From contig JADGJG010000624.1 of NCBI GenBank assembly GCA_027596195.1, positions 1-15,294 on the forward strand: a stretch of DNA of 15,294 nucleotides. Reading direction: 5' to 3'. Positions 1 through 9,477 of this stretch are shown one piece after another. Position 1 is the stretch's first letter. The number at the start of each line of letters is the position of its first letter. The notes under the pieces are model-generated. The model was not told the origin of the DNA, searched no databases, and saw only the letters and a list, made by a program, of their open reading frames with translations. This DNA is from Podochytrium sp. JEL0797 (lineage: Eukaryota > Chytridiomycota > Chytridiomycetes > Chytridiales > Chytriomycetaceae). The position numbers were made by a program, and so were the translations under genes.

Positions 1-170
1 GGCCCCCCCCCCCCCCCACCGCCCCCACCCCACTCTCGCCCCCCGCCCCGCGACAGAAAACAAAACGAGAGGTTATTTATCGCTCAGGGAGAGGAAAGTA
101 GGGGGGGGAGAACCCTCCTCTCTCTGCCTTTCGCACACTGTTTTTTCTCCAACACAAAAAAAACAATCAC

Positions 171-1073
171 ATGAGTGCAGCCGCCGCCGCCGTCAACACC
201 ATCCTCCCATTGGGTATTAACCCCCGCGCGCGATTGTTTTCCTTATCGTTTCCATCCCCTAACTCGTTCCACAAAACGCAGAACTCGTGGACCGGTGCAT
301 TGGATCCCGGATCTGGGTTATTATGAAGTCGGACAAGGAGTTCACAGGGACCTTGTTGGGGTTTGATGATTACGTCAGTTGAGTATTTTGTCGTGTGTGT
401 TTGGTTGGTTGGGGAGGAGGGGGGGGGGGGGGAGTGGTTGGCACGATGGACTGCGGAGCGGGGGAGGGAAGGAGAAAGGACGGTTTCGATGGGTGGGATA
501 AATTGAAGAGTGGTTACCGTGTTTGGATATTGAGCCTCTGGTGTTGGCGCACAGCGCGCGGAGGGAGGGGCAGCCCGAATCGAATATCGAAAAGTCGGCC
601 ACGGTTGAATGTCAAACCCAAAAAGGACGCTCGAAACACGAAATGAGGTTGAGGGATTGTTCTGGCTGCTTGTTGAACGTCTGCGCGTTCAAGTGGATTG
701 AAATTGGGGGGTTTCGAGGGAGGGGGTTGTGTTTTGACGCAACCGATGGGAACCCCATCCTCCTTCCTTGAGTTCGTATTTTATTACTTACATTCTTTTG
801 CTACTTACTAGATATGGTTCTTGAGGATGTCACGGAATTGTTGAGTGCTCCATTTTTCACTCCCCTTTTCGATATGTGCACTAAACGCGTTGTTGGATCC
901 CCAAACAGCGATACCACACCGGAAGGAAAAGTGGCCACCAAGTTGGACCAGATTCTGCTCAATGGAAACAACATTTGCATGGTAAGGAATCCCTGGTGTG
1001 ATTCTTGGTGGACTTTTTTTCTAATCTCTTCTTGCAATACTAGCTGATTCCGGGAGGACAAGGTCCCATCTGA
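171..1073 (+). CDS. LSM5: U6 snRNA-associated Sm-like protein LSM5
   Basis: Subunit of the heteroheptameric LSm rings: Lsm2-8 binds the U6 snRNA 3' end in the nucleus and Lsm1-7 acts in cytoplasmic mRNA decapping and decay. Exons inferred: 171-213, 282-377, 812-839, 909-981, 1044-1073, giving 89 residues, close to the usual size of about 90. The Sm1 motif is visible as [20 protein letters not shown] followed by [20 protein letters not shown]. The Sm2 motif is [11 protein letters not shown], and the protein ends LIPGGQGPI. Every splice junction is frame-consistent and rebuilds conserved LSM5 residues, for example VNM across intron 2 and EFD across intron 3. Exon 3 is only 28 nt. The ATG at 171 follows an A-rich leader and opens an alanine-rich N-terminus. 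The next gene starts 93 bp downstream on the same strand. Identification is firm; the exact splice sites are inferred. Confidence 0.93.
378..811 (+). other. LSM5 intron 2 with a G14 tract
   Basis: This 434-nt intron is by far the longest in LSM5. It begins GTTGAG and ends TACTTACTAG. It contains an uninterrupted run of 14 G at 419-432, preceded by GGGG and GG blocks, so the transcript could form a G-quadruplex. No snoRNA box pair or coding exon was recognised in it. Confidence 0.8.
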
Positions 1074-1091
1074 TTTAATTGTGGTTGTGCG

Positions 1092-1097
1092 AATAAA
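1092..1097 (+). promoter_or_regulatory. Poly(A) signal of LSM5
   Basis: AATAAA lies 19 nt after the LSM5 stop and 70 nt before the next start codon. A T16 tract (1117-1132) follows. The hexamer match is seen; its use is inferred. Confidence 0.55.
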
Positions 1098-1166
1098 AAA
1101 ATGCGTGACGTGATTGTTTTTTTTTTTTTTTTCCCAAAACTTTCCCCACCCAACCGAAGATCCACA

Positions 1167-2356
1167 ATGACGCGAGTCACCAAAATGGTCCGCAAGAAGC
1201 ACCTTGCCGCCTCCGGATTCAACGTGATTCCTCTCAAAGTCAACAAGTTTGAACAACCTGCTGCTGCTGCCGATTCCACTCCCGAATCGGCTCCTGTTGA
1301 ACCCTCCGCATCCACTTCCTCGCCAGAGTCCAAGAAGCGATCCGCGGATGATTCTATGGAGCCCGGATCTGAGCCAGTGGGTGATCAGCAGCCAGGGAAG
1401 AAGCAGAAGAGAGTTCGGCATCGCGCGTTGCTTCCGAAGGTGGAAGGAGATGAGGCTGTGGGTCAACCAGCGAGCGGTGCTGGTGGAAAGGGTACGGCCA
1501 AGAAACCTGTGAATGCGGATACGGAAAGGACTTTGGAGAAGAATGGTACGTTGTTTTTTGGTTCGGGTGATCCAATGGAAAGGGGAATCTGATGGCCTTA
1601 TTTTTTATAGAAAGGGAAGCGTTGAAGAGACGTACGAGAAAGGAAAAGCTCAAGGAGAAGAAGATGGTACGTTCTGTTTTTTTTTTGCGGTTTCATTTTG
1701 ATTAATTCTTACTCAGACTTGCTTCCTCTGCCGCCAAAACGGACACTCCATCAAACACTGCCCACGTGCCGGCGACGCTGCCAAACTCGCTGCCGCCGAG
1801 AAAGCCGCGTCTCTTGACGTGAACGAAGCGGACCTTGACACGATCCACGCCGAGATGGAGGTCGAAGCGCAGCAGATGGAGGGCATTTGTTACCGATGTG
1901 GGAGTACGGAACATACGAGTTCAAAGTGTAAAAAGAAGTTGAATTCGGGTATGTGAACGAAGGAAGTGAGGAGGAGGAGGAGGAGTGGGTTGCTCGGGTT
2001 TAACGGTTTCTTGATTTATAGACAATCCATACCCCTTCGCAAGCTGCTTCGTCTGCAAAGCCACAGGCCACCTCGCGAGCGCGTGTCCTAAAAACGACAA
2101 GGGACTCTACGTGAACGGCGGGTCGTGCAAGTTTTGCGGAAGCGTCAAACATTTTGCCAAAGACTGCAAACCTGCTCTCATGGAACGTGGGGTTATTACG
2201 CTCGGCAAGATTGATTTGGCGCAGGGAGGAGACGATGACGATGTGTTTATCAATTTGAGGGATATTCAGAGGAGTGGGATTGCGGCGTTGCCTGTCAAGA
2301 GGGTGGAGGAGAAAGTGGTTGTGAAGAAGGTGGTCAAGAAGGTTGTCAAGTTCTGA
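1167..2356 (+). CDS. CCHC zinc-knuckle protein, ZCCHC9/Air-like
   Basis: Exons inferred: 1167-1545, 1611-1666, 1717-1948, 2022-2356, giving 333 residues. Four CCHC zinc knuckles are seen: residues 147-160 (CFLCRQNGHSIKHC), 203-216 (CYRCGSTEHTSSKC), 231-244 (CFVCKATGHLASAC) and 258-271 (CKFCGSVKHFAKDC). The spacing, the linkers GICYRCGSTEH and PFASCFVC, the GLYVNGG segment and the basic VVKKVVKF-type C-terminus match ZCCHC9, a nucleolar RNA-binding protein related to the yeast TRAMP subunits Air1/Air2. The N-terminal 125 residues are low complexity and charged, as in the family. A role in nuclear RNA or rRNA processing and surveillance is inferred from the family. The ATG at 1167 opens MTRVTKMVRKK; ZCCHC9 also starts MTR. 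The gene sits head-to-tail between LSM5 and VDAC with very short gaps. Confidence 0.88.
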
Positions 2357-2423
2357 TTGATTAATTTGGGGAAGGGGACGGGAAGGAGACACGACTTGCA
2401 TTTTTCCGGCCGGGACGGCGCAA

Positions 2424-2429
2424 AATAAA
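2424..2429 (+). promoter_or_regulatory. Poly(A) signal of the zinc-knuckle gene
   Basis: AATAAA is located 68 nt after the stop codon and only 40 nt upstream of the VDAC start codon, so the 3' end of one transcript lies in the promoter or leader of the next. Use of the site is inferred. Confidence 0.5.
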
Positions 2430-2468
2430 AAATCGAAATCACCCCCAAAAACCAAACCAAACTTCAAC

Positions 2469-3804
2469 ATGTCTGTCCCTCACTTCGGAGACTTTGGCAA
2501 GAGCCTCAACGACCTTTTGGTGAGCATCCTGCGTAGTGCCTCTTAACGGATCGGGAGATCCCGGCTGCATCGGATGCGGTCGGGACATGAGCCAATTTGC
2601 ATCCTCTCTCTCTCTCTCGAGTAGTACTAATCGTGACTGCAGAACAAGGACTTCCCCGTCGGATCCGCCAAGCTCGAGGTCAACACGACCACCTCGAACG
2701 GAATCGTGAGTGCCTTTGAAGGGGTCTAGTGTGATCACACAGTGTCTTAAACTTCGTTTTTCGTTTTTGGGCAGAAATTCACCGTCACCGGAAACAAGGA
2801 CAACAAGACCGGAAACATTGTTTCTGAGCTCAAGACCAAGTACTCGGACAAGTCGCGTGGTGAGTAGTGCTCTGTTGTGTGTAGTTCTCTTGCGTGTGTG
2901 GATACAGTTTTCGTTTCGAACCCTCCCTCTGAACTTTTCTGTGCCAGGTTTGACCGTCACCGAGCACTGGAACGCCACCAACGTGATTGGCGCCCAGGTT
3001 GAGATCCAGGACCAGATTGCTGCTGGAGTCAAGCTCGACGTGAGCGGATCCATCCACCCGTCCAACGGGTAAGTCTTTGCCTTTTTTTGGGGAGCAAACG
3101 TGGTTGGGAATTAACCCTCATGCTTCCTAGTGCCAAGCACGCTAAGGCTGCCGTCGAGTACAAGCACGCCCAGATCTTCACCAGATCTTCCGTTGACTTG
3201 TTCTCCAAGAACGGACCCACCATCCACACGGACGCGATTGTCGGGTATGCTTTTGTTTTTTAGTAGAGGGAAGGGAGGGGATGGTGGGGAATCTCCTGCC
3301 GTCCGTCATTTCGACCCCGCGTTCCCCAAAATACGCCGCCCAAAACGAGAAATTGAACAAATTTCTCTTGCGAATTTCAGATCCGACGGAGTCGTCCTCG
3401 GAGGAGACGTTGCCTACAACGTCAACGACGCCACCATCCACCGCTACAACCTCTGCGCTGGATACTCCACCAAGGAGTACCAAGTCGGAATCAACGCCAC
3501 CAACAAGTTCTCGCACTTCACTGCCTTCTACTTCCACAAGGTCAACAAGAACGTGGACGCTGGAGCCAAGGCCATCTGGAACAAGGCTGCCTCTGACGCT
3601 GTGAGCATTGAGGTCGGTACCAAGTACGTGTTGGACAGCGAGACTTTCGTCAAGGCCAAGATTGACAATGTGGGAAGACTTGGGTTGGGATACACCCAAG
3701 TGTTGCGTCCTGGAGTCAAGTTGGCTATGGGAGGAAGCTTTGACACGACCAGACTTCACGAGAATGTGCACCGTGTTGGTTTGTCGTTTGTTCTTGAGAA
3801 CTAA
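2469..3804 (+). CDS. Mitochondrial porin VDAC (outer membrane channel)
   Basis: Beta-barrel channel of the mitochondrial outer membrane, passing metabolites and nucleotides. Exons inferred: 2469-2519, 2643-2705, 2775-2859, 2948-3068, 3131-3244, 3381-3804, giving 285 residues, the normal length. The N-terminal helix region contains NDLLNKDFPVGSAKLEV and TTTSNGIKFTVTG, a fungal porin signature. The C-terminal half shows VNKNVDAGAKAIWN, YTQVLRPGVKLAMGGSFD and the closing strand HRVGLSFVLEN. Alternating hydrophobic strands run throughout and no cleavable presequence is seen, as expected for a porin. All six exons join in frame at GT-AG borders; intron 1 has a TACTAAT branch-like motif. Codons end almost always in C or G, more strongly than in neighbouring genes, suggesting high expression. 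The gene converges on the HMG-box gene downstream. Confidence 0.95.
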
Positions 3805-4267
3805 GTGATGCTTGGGTTTTTTTCCTCGCTTCAAATGGCCTTTAAAAATAAATCAAACGTGTTGATGTATTTGGTTTTCATCACATGAGTTTGGTGGACG
3901 GATTGGTACGGCAGCCAAATTCCCCGTCTTCAGCTCACAATTCTCATTCTACCCTAATCCTCTCAGGAATGGGGAGCTGGATGACGAAACACAACCTTGC
4001 GCCATACCTCCGTTCGATGTTGTATGGTGGATTCCATGAAGAGCACGCTTGTCGCGAGTAGTACCAGTTAACTTTTGTAATCGCGTCGGCAATCCTTCTT
4101 CCCGAAAGCCACCAAAGGCGTGATCAAAGAGAAAGTGAAAGACCCTTCCCCCCCCTTTTTCCCCTTTTTCATATTTAAATTTCTCCCTTTCACTTCCTTT
4201 TTCAACTGCTGGAATAAAAAAATATAGAAAGAAGAAAAAAAAAGGAACTTGCAACAGATTCAGCTTT
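3805..4267. other. Convergent intergenic region, VDAC to HMG gene
   Basis: Both flanking genes end here. AATAAA at 3847-3852 is a likely VDAC poly(A) signal 43 nt after its stop. The rest has pyrimidine-rich and A-rich low-complexity stretches around 4140-4240. No conserved coding frame, tRNA or repeat family was recognised. Confidence 0.6.
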
Positions 4268-5520
4268 TCACTTGAACTTCTTCGCCGTGCTGCGCGAATG
4301 CGCTGCGAGCGCCTTTCTCGCCACCGCCAAAGTACGAGACGGTGCGTTCTACAAAATGTAAGATAAGCAATTGTTCGGGCAACATTAGAAACAAATATTC
4401 ATACCTCCGAGACTCTCTTGCTTTTTCTCGATGCTCGCTTCATTCCTCCGCTCTCAAACCCATCCCCATTTTTGGCCCGATACACCCCCATTTCTTCCTT
4501 GTACTTCTCCAGTACTTCTCATACAACTTGTCTGCCTGCAAATCATACACCTATATCGGATATGTCGTGAATATCATTAAACTATTCGAAGAAGTCGAAA
4601 ACATATATCAACACGAACCTCCTGTTGCTCATCAGACAATGCCTTCCACTCCTTTCCACACTGCGTGAATCCCTCCACGCCACCGCCAAAGTATCCCATA
4701 TCCTGCATGAACAGTTGATACCCATTCTTGGGTCTCTTTGGCATAGCAGGGTCCGCGCGTGGACTCTTGAACGGCGAGAGGTTGAGTTCGAGGTTGCGTC
4801 TCTTTTCTTCGATGGCAATGTCTTCTGGGGTGCGAGAGTCGAGATATGCGGCGTATTGGGTCCGGTAAAGATCGGAAGACTCCTTGGCTTTGGCCTCGAA
4901 GGGCTGTTGATCACCGAATGTTAGGAATTTGAGGTTCGAACAAGAAAATGCAAAAAACCTTCCCACCACCCACCCTCACCTCCTTTTCAACCGCACTCAA
5001 CCCACGCCACATTTCATTTATCTTTTTGGTCACCATCTTGCTCTTGCCACTCGCATCAACACCGTCCATCTCGGGGTACGCGGAGACAAGGGAACGCTGT
5101 TGTTCGCGAAAATGGTCGTACGCGGAGAGGGGTTTCGCGGGTGGAGTCGTGATGGGTTTCGGAAGTGTCGCGAGTTTGCGCGCGATGGCGCGCTTGCGCT
5201 CTGTTTGGTTTGGTTTTGTCGGGGGTGTGGGTGGTTTGTTTTGATGTGAGTACCTTCAAGCGCGGGTGGCGTAAAACGTAAATGGTGGTACCTTGTTCCT
5301 CAATGATGGCAAGCAAATTCTCTGTCTTAATACTCAAGTCTTCATCGTCATCGTCGGAGGAGCGGGAAGCAAAGGAAGCGGATTGGTTTGTGAAGTGTGG
5401 AATCATTCGAGTTGCTTGAAAACCGGCTGGAAAGACGGAAGAGGTGGGGGTGCGAAGCAGGATGTTGGTGCTGCGACGCGCTGCGGTGGCCAGAATCGAG
5501 AGCGAGAGTCTGGAGAACAT
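4268..5520 (-). CDS. Mitochondrial-type protein with two HMG boxes (TFAM/Abf2-like)
   Basis: Candidate mitochondrial nucleoid protein that packages and bends DNA. Exons on the minus strand: 5520-5292, 5200-4980, 4903-4619, about 4535 (or 4506) to 4405, and 4348-4268. Residues 1-55 look like a mitochondrial presequence (MFSRLSLSILATAARRSTN; arginine- and serine-rich, no acids), followed by an acidic patch (SSDDDDEDL). HMG box 1 spans about residues 92-170, with KPLSAYDHFREQQ and INEMWRGLSAVEKE. Box 2 starts near 204 with MPKRPKNGYQLFMQDM and CGKEWKALSDEQQE. The tail is very basic (KRASRKSKRVSE, then a lysine/arginine-rich last exon). Anomaly: after the best acceptor (exon starting 4535) the frame ADKLYEKY is broken by an 11-nt near-duplicate. 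An alternative acceptor before 4506 restores the frame but drops part of box 2 helix 3. A nuclear HMGB-like role is less likely given the presequence. Confidence 0.82.
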
Positions 5521-6257
5521 GTCTTGATGCACTGTGTGTTTTCGGTTCGTTTTTCCTATACGTTCGCAGACCCCACATTCCTAGCCATTTTTTTGTTTTC
5601 AGGGGTGGTGGGTGGGTGTTGGGAGTGGATGGTGTGTGATGATTTGGTGTCTGATGATTTCTGTCCAAAAGCGCGAAAGTTCCCAAAATCTTGACCTGCT
5701 TCACCTGTCCACAGTATCCAACACCTTCTCCGATTTACATATCCAAAGGACAATCGCCACTTCCGGTGTGAATGCTCCATGCTAAATCATTGAGACATCC
5801 TTCAAAACAACGGGATCCTCACGCGTTACAACCACCTCCCAATAATGAATATTCAGCTCCTCTCCTGCAAGTTCACCCTTGCCGACTTTTACCTCTCGTG
5901 TTTTGGAGAGCGTGGGCGGGAGCGTTCAAATCCCAATGGTTGAATCCCATGTAGTTGCATCCCAAGTCTAAGAACTAAGAAGACTGGTGCAGGAAAAGAA
6001 TTAAGGTTACAATTTCCACCATAGCTTGTATCCTGTTGTTACAGCGCCGACCAATCCGACGCGTCTTGTGTTTAAAACCGGATAAGCGAGAAGGACAAAT
6101 TTCTCAAGTTTCTCCTTATTCTGGTCCTTGTCCCAAAAATCAAGTACACCCATTGTCAAGAGACAGGAAGGCCCCCAATCTCTTGTCATTCGAACCGACA
6201 ACAAACTTCTCCATTTTTTTTCCCCCCCACCCAAACCCACCCCAACCAACATCCGAG
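5521..6257. promoter_or_regulatory. Divergent promoter region, HMG gene and PP2C gene
   Basis: This is a 737-bp gap between two genes transcribed away from each other, so it should hold both promoters. No tRNA, repeat family or conserved coding frame was recognised; the short open frames here have no family resemblance. Just before the phosphatase start there is a run of C-rich sequence (about 6223-6250) in the expected leader. Confidence 0.6.
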
Positions 6258-8331
6258 ATGGGCCAAACCCTCAGCGAGCCAATCACGGACAAGCACACAT
6301 CGACCGACAGCGATGACAGGCTCATGTACGCCCAGTCGTCGATGCAGGGCTGGCGGATCACCATGGAGGACAGCCACACGACCATTCTGAACCTGTTGCA
6401 GGACGAGAACCCAGCCAAAACGACTCCAAGGTACAACCACACCTAGTGCATTGCTTCGCAGTGGACACATCGACCTACAGTTTGTGTGTTGTTTGCGTGG
6501 GGCGAAATGCGGGGCCAGCCGTCAAATCCGCAGACAATGTTTTATTCGAGTATCTACGGAAACGAGGGGCCGGGCAACACACATGCGGAGGATGGGGTGG
6601 GAGTGCGATAGTGGTGGTGCCAGTGCGCCAGCGAGGATGTGGCTTGGTGGCAACCGCCAAGTCAGGAGGCACTCGGCGTTCTCATTCTCCGTTCCCCCAC
6701 ACTTTTCTGTCGACAACTTCCTTCTCACCTCTTCTCACTCCTCACCATAGATACTCGTTCTTTGCCGTCTATGACGGCCACGGCGGATCCGCCGTTGCAA
6801 AATACGCTGGAAACCATTTACATCGAAAGATCATGCAGGAACCGGCCTTCAAAGCGGAAGATTTCAGAACCGCCATCAAGAACGGTTTCTTGGCCATTGA
6901 TGTCGATCTCAAAACCAGTTTAGTTTTTCTTGTTTCCCCTCCTCTCCCCTCCCTATCCTTCTCCGTTCTTGTATATCCGCGGATGGAGGGCTTGCGGATG
7001 CGGTCTGGGGTGTTCATTCGCTGTTTGCTGCACTGGATCGGTCGTCAAACGCCTTGATTCCAGAGTTCGATCGTGAGAGCCCAGTCTTCAAATTTGCGAC
7101 TTGGGGGGCACTTCGTGAGACTCCAAACATGTGACCATCGCGGATGACTCTTCATGAGAGCTGTTTTCACCAGATGTGCAATTCAAACTTGGATTTTGGC
7201 GAAAACTTGCTGCCGTTGCCGCTAAATCCAGAGGGAAAAAATTCCAAAAATCCAACTTACAACCACCCGCTATTTTCTGATTTGCGCACTAACGAAACGA
7301 TCGACCTCGTAACTAGGCCCCGAGTACCTCGCAGACCCAGCTGGTTGCACGGCCGTAACGTGTCTCATCACGGACGATATGAAAGTGTATTGCGGAAACG
7401 CGGGAGACAGTCGTGCTGTCTTGTCGAGCAAGGGCGAAGCCGTTCCTCTTTCATTTGACCACAAGCCAACGAATCCTGGTAAAAATGATTGCGTATTTCT
7501 AAGATTGTGATTTTTGTTCTGACAATCTCTGTCTCTCCCCTCCTCCAGGTGAAACTGCGAGAATTAGAGCCGCCGGTGGATATGTTGAGTTTGGACGTGT
7601 GAATGGTGAGTTATTTTAATCATATCTCGGCCCTCCCCTTCACCTCCCCCCCGCCTCCGCGCGATCTGAACTTTCCATCTTTACAAATCACAGGAAACCT
7701 CGCTCTCAGCAGGGCGGTTGGTGATTTCGAATTTAAAACAAACCCTTCCATGAGTGCTGAAGACCAAGTCGTTACCGTGAACCCTGACATTGAAGTCAGG
7801 GAGTTGCATGTGAAGGAGGATGACTTTATTGTGATTGCTTGCGATGGTGAGGAATTTTCGTGATTGAGTGGTGCTTTTTTTCTCCTGTTTCTGCGCTGCT
7901 TTGTGGTCTCAACCCTGCGTTCGATTTGTTTGACCCCCCTCTTCCCACCTTTGCGACCCCCTCTTACCCCGTTTCTCTTTCCACCAGGAATCTGGGACTG
8001 CATGTCCAACGAACAAGTCGTTGACTTTGTCATGGCCCAAATCTCTGCGGACCGCACCCTCTCGGACATTTGCGAACTCATGATGGAATACTGTCTCGCT
8101 GGCGACAGCGACGTTGGAGGAGTCGGGTGCGACAACATGACAGTTGTGATTGTGGCGATTTTGGGCAACGGTGCCGGGGTGCAGTTGACGCATGAGGAGT
8201 GGATTGCGCAGGTCAAGAAACGGTGGGAGGCAAAAGCGGAGAAGAGTGTGTTTCAGGTGAAGGAGGTGAGGGGTGTGATTGGGGGAGGTGGGGTGATTGG
8301 GGGGGAGGAGGAGAAGGTTGTGGTTTTGTAA
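6258..8331 (+). CDS. PP2C-family Ser/Thr phosphatase, Ptc2/Ptc3 type
   Basis: Metal-dependent (Mg/Mn) phosphoserine/threonine phosphatase, in fungi acting on stress MAPK, checkpoint or cyclin-dependent kinases. Exons inferred: 6258-6430, 6751-6917, 7317-7478, 7549-7605, 7694-7846, 7988-8331, giving 351 residues. N-terminus MGQTLSEPITDKH is characteristic of the group, and Gly2 with Ser6 fits N-myristoylation. PP2C motifs in order: MQGWRITMEDSHT (29-41), YDGHGG with metal ligands Asp66 and Gly67, DPAGCTAV (120-127), AGDSRAV (142-148), ALSRAVGD (190-197), ACDGIWD with Asp237, and GCDNMTV with Asp286. All metal-binding aspartates are present, so it should be active. The C-terminal tail is glycine-rich (GGGGVIGGEEEKVVVL). 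Introns 1 and 2 are long (320 and 399 nt), and intron 2 contains a possible cassette exon at 7064-7114. The donor of intron 2 (GTTTAG) is weak. Confidence 0.93.
7064..7114 (+). other. Potential 51-nt cassette exon inside PP2C intron 2
   Basis: The segment follows a good acceptor (CCTTGATTCCAG) and precedes a good donor (GTGAGA). It is 51 nt, phase 1 in and phase 1 out, with no stop, so inclusion would insert 17 residues starting KFDRESPVFK between residues 113 and 114 and change the junction Ser to Arg. Skipping it gives the canonical family length before GCTA. Splicing of this segment is inferred, not shown. Confidence 0.35.
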
Positions 8332-8487
8332 GATTTTATTTTCTTCTGTAAGGAATATATGGCTTGAAAACATGGATGGCGGAGGGTGAAGGGTCGCCCC
8401 CGCATATTGTTGAAACCGCACTTTCGGGCACAGACTCTCGAAAATACCAAAGACGATTTCCGTGTACAAATAATTGTAACTGAATAT

Positions 8488-8493
8488 TTTATT
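8488..8493 (-). promoter_or_regulatory. Poly(A) signal of the VHS gene
   Basis: AATAAA on the minus strand, 16 nt beyond the stop codon at 8510, implying a very short 3' UTR. The convergent phosphatase gene ends at 8331, so the two 3' ends share under 180 bp. Confidence 0.5.
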
Positions 8494-8509
8494 CACGCAA
8501 ATCCCAGAT

Positions 8510-9477
8510 TTAAACCGCATGAGACCCCGCCTTGTACGTCTTGAACTGAATATCTCTCCCATCGTTCAACTTGCTCGCCCCGCCGTTCATGAAATCACTG
8601 CCCGTCATGATATTCTTGGCCGACCGCAACGCTTCCAAACGCTCCGCGGGAATCCCTGCCAACTGAGCCTCCGTAAATGGATACTTTGCTTTGACGAGGT
8701 TGTCAAAGAAACGCGACATTTTGTCGATGGGGTCGAGTCCGGATTTGTTGATGAGGTCGTCTGATTTTGAAATTCTTGGGTGAGGAAAGAAAAAGTGTGG
8801 GGGAACCAATCAACTTACAAGTGCGATCATGCTCAACGCTTTGCCAACCCGCCACAAACCCAATCGCCAACTCGACATTCGCTTGGCTCACTTCCTTCCT
8901 CTCCAAAAAGTTTCGAAACAGGTGCAAATAAATTGCCACCGTATTCGCAAAAATGATGCCACAGTTCTTGTACAGCACGTCCAACATGACCAACGTGTGT
9001 CTCACACGCGTCTGGTTTGGGGAGTATAAACGGTTATTGATGGCCCAGACGGCTTGGAGGGCTCCCGAGCCGGCGGAATGCTCCGAGTACGAGTCTTTGA
9101 TCATTTGGACGATTTCAAAGACAACGGTGATGGGGACGACTTCGAGGGATGGGTTGGTGGCAACTTCTGGTTTGAGTGGCGGTGAAAAATTGATTGAGAA
9201 ATTTGATTGGTTACGATGAGCGAGAGAGAAGGGGGTGGGAGGGACAGGAATGAAGGGATAGAGCCCGAATGCAGGGCAGTCGTGGTATCTGACCCAGAGG
9301 GGGACGAGGGGAGGGGGAGGCTTCTTTACCCATAATTGCGTGGCTGATTTCACCTGGGGGTGGCTTACTGCGCATGTCCCCGACAGTGGCAGTACCCCCA
9401 CTGGAGCGGAAACCCGTCTTGGCGAGGTTGTTGACGTCTTGGTTCAACCAAGCAGAGAAGGAATCCTTGAGGCCCAT
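8510..9477 (-). CDS. VHS-domain endosomal adaptor-like protein (Lsb5/TOM1-like)
   Basis: Exons on the minus strand: 9477-9330, 9166-8819, 8760-8510, giving 248 residues; all junctions are frame-consistent with GT-AG borders. Residues about 45-165 form an ENTH/VHS-superfamily helical domain: ATNPSLEVVPITVVFEIVQ near its start, and the typical VHS core HTLVMLDVLYKNCGIIFAN, where a buried LD-L--NCG--F pattern is conserved. VHS proteins bind ubiquitin or cargo and act in endosomal sorting or, for yeast Lsb5, at cortical actin and endocytosis. The C-terminal 80 residues (DPIDKMSRFFDNLVKAKYPF onward) are helical and may be a reduced GAT-like region, but no GAT signature is clear. Start chosen at the first in-frame ATG; MGLKDS fits an N-myristoylation site. 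It is divergent from the ODAD4-like gene. The domain call is fairly firm; the orthology is tentative. Confidence 0.78.

Noticed and set aside
801..1466. Minus-strand open frame of 221 codons
   Set aside because: It is antisense to LSM5 exons 3-5 and the first zinc-knuckle exon; it has no family resemblance and both sense genes are well supported.
2439..3065. Minus-strand open frame of 208 codons
   Set aside because: Covers VDAC exons and introns in antisense with no recognisable domain.
3178..3834. Minus-strand open frame of 218 codons
   Set aside because: Antisense of the VDAC last exons; the strong C/G third-position bias of VDAC removes stops on the other strand.
4933..4945. tRNA-like GTTCGAACC on the minus strand
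   Set aside because: Lies in an HMG-gene intron; no T-stem pairing and no upstream A-box.
5925..5945. tRNA B-box-like GTTCAAATCCC
   Set aside because: The flanking bases cannot form a T-stem and no acceptor or anticodon arm could be drawn.
6154..6185. Short inverted repeat (CAAGAGA ... TCTCTTG) upstream of the PP2C gene
   Set aside because: Only a 7-bp stem; expected by chance and not linked to any known element.
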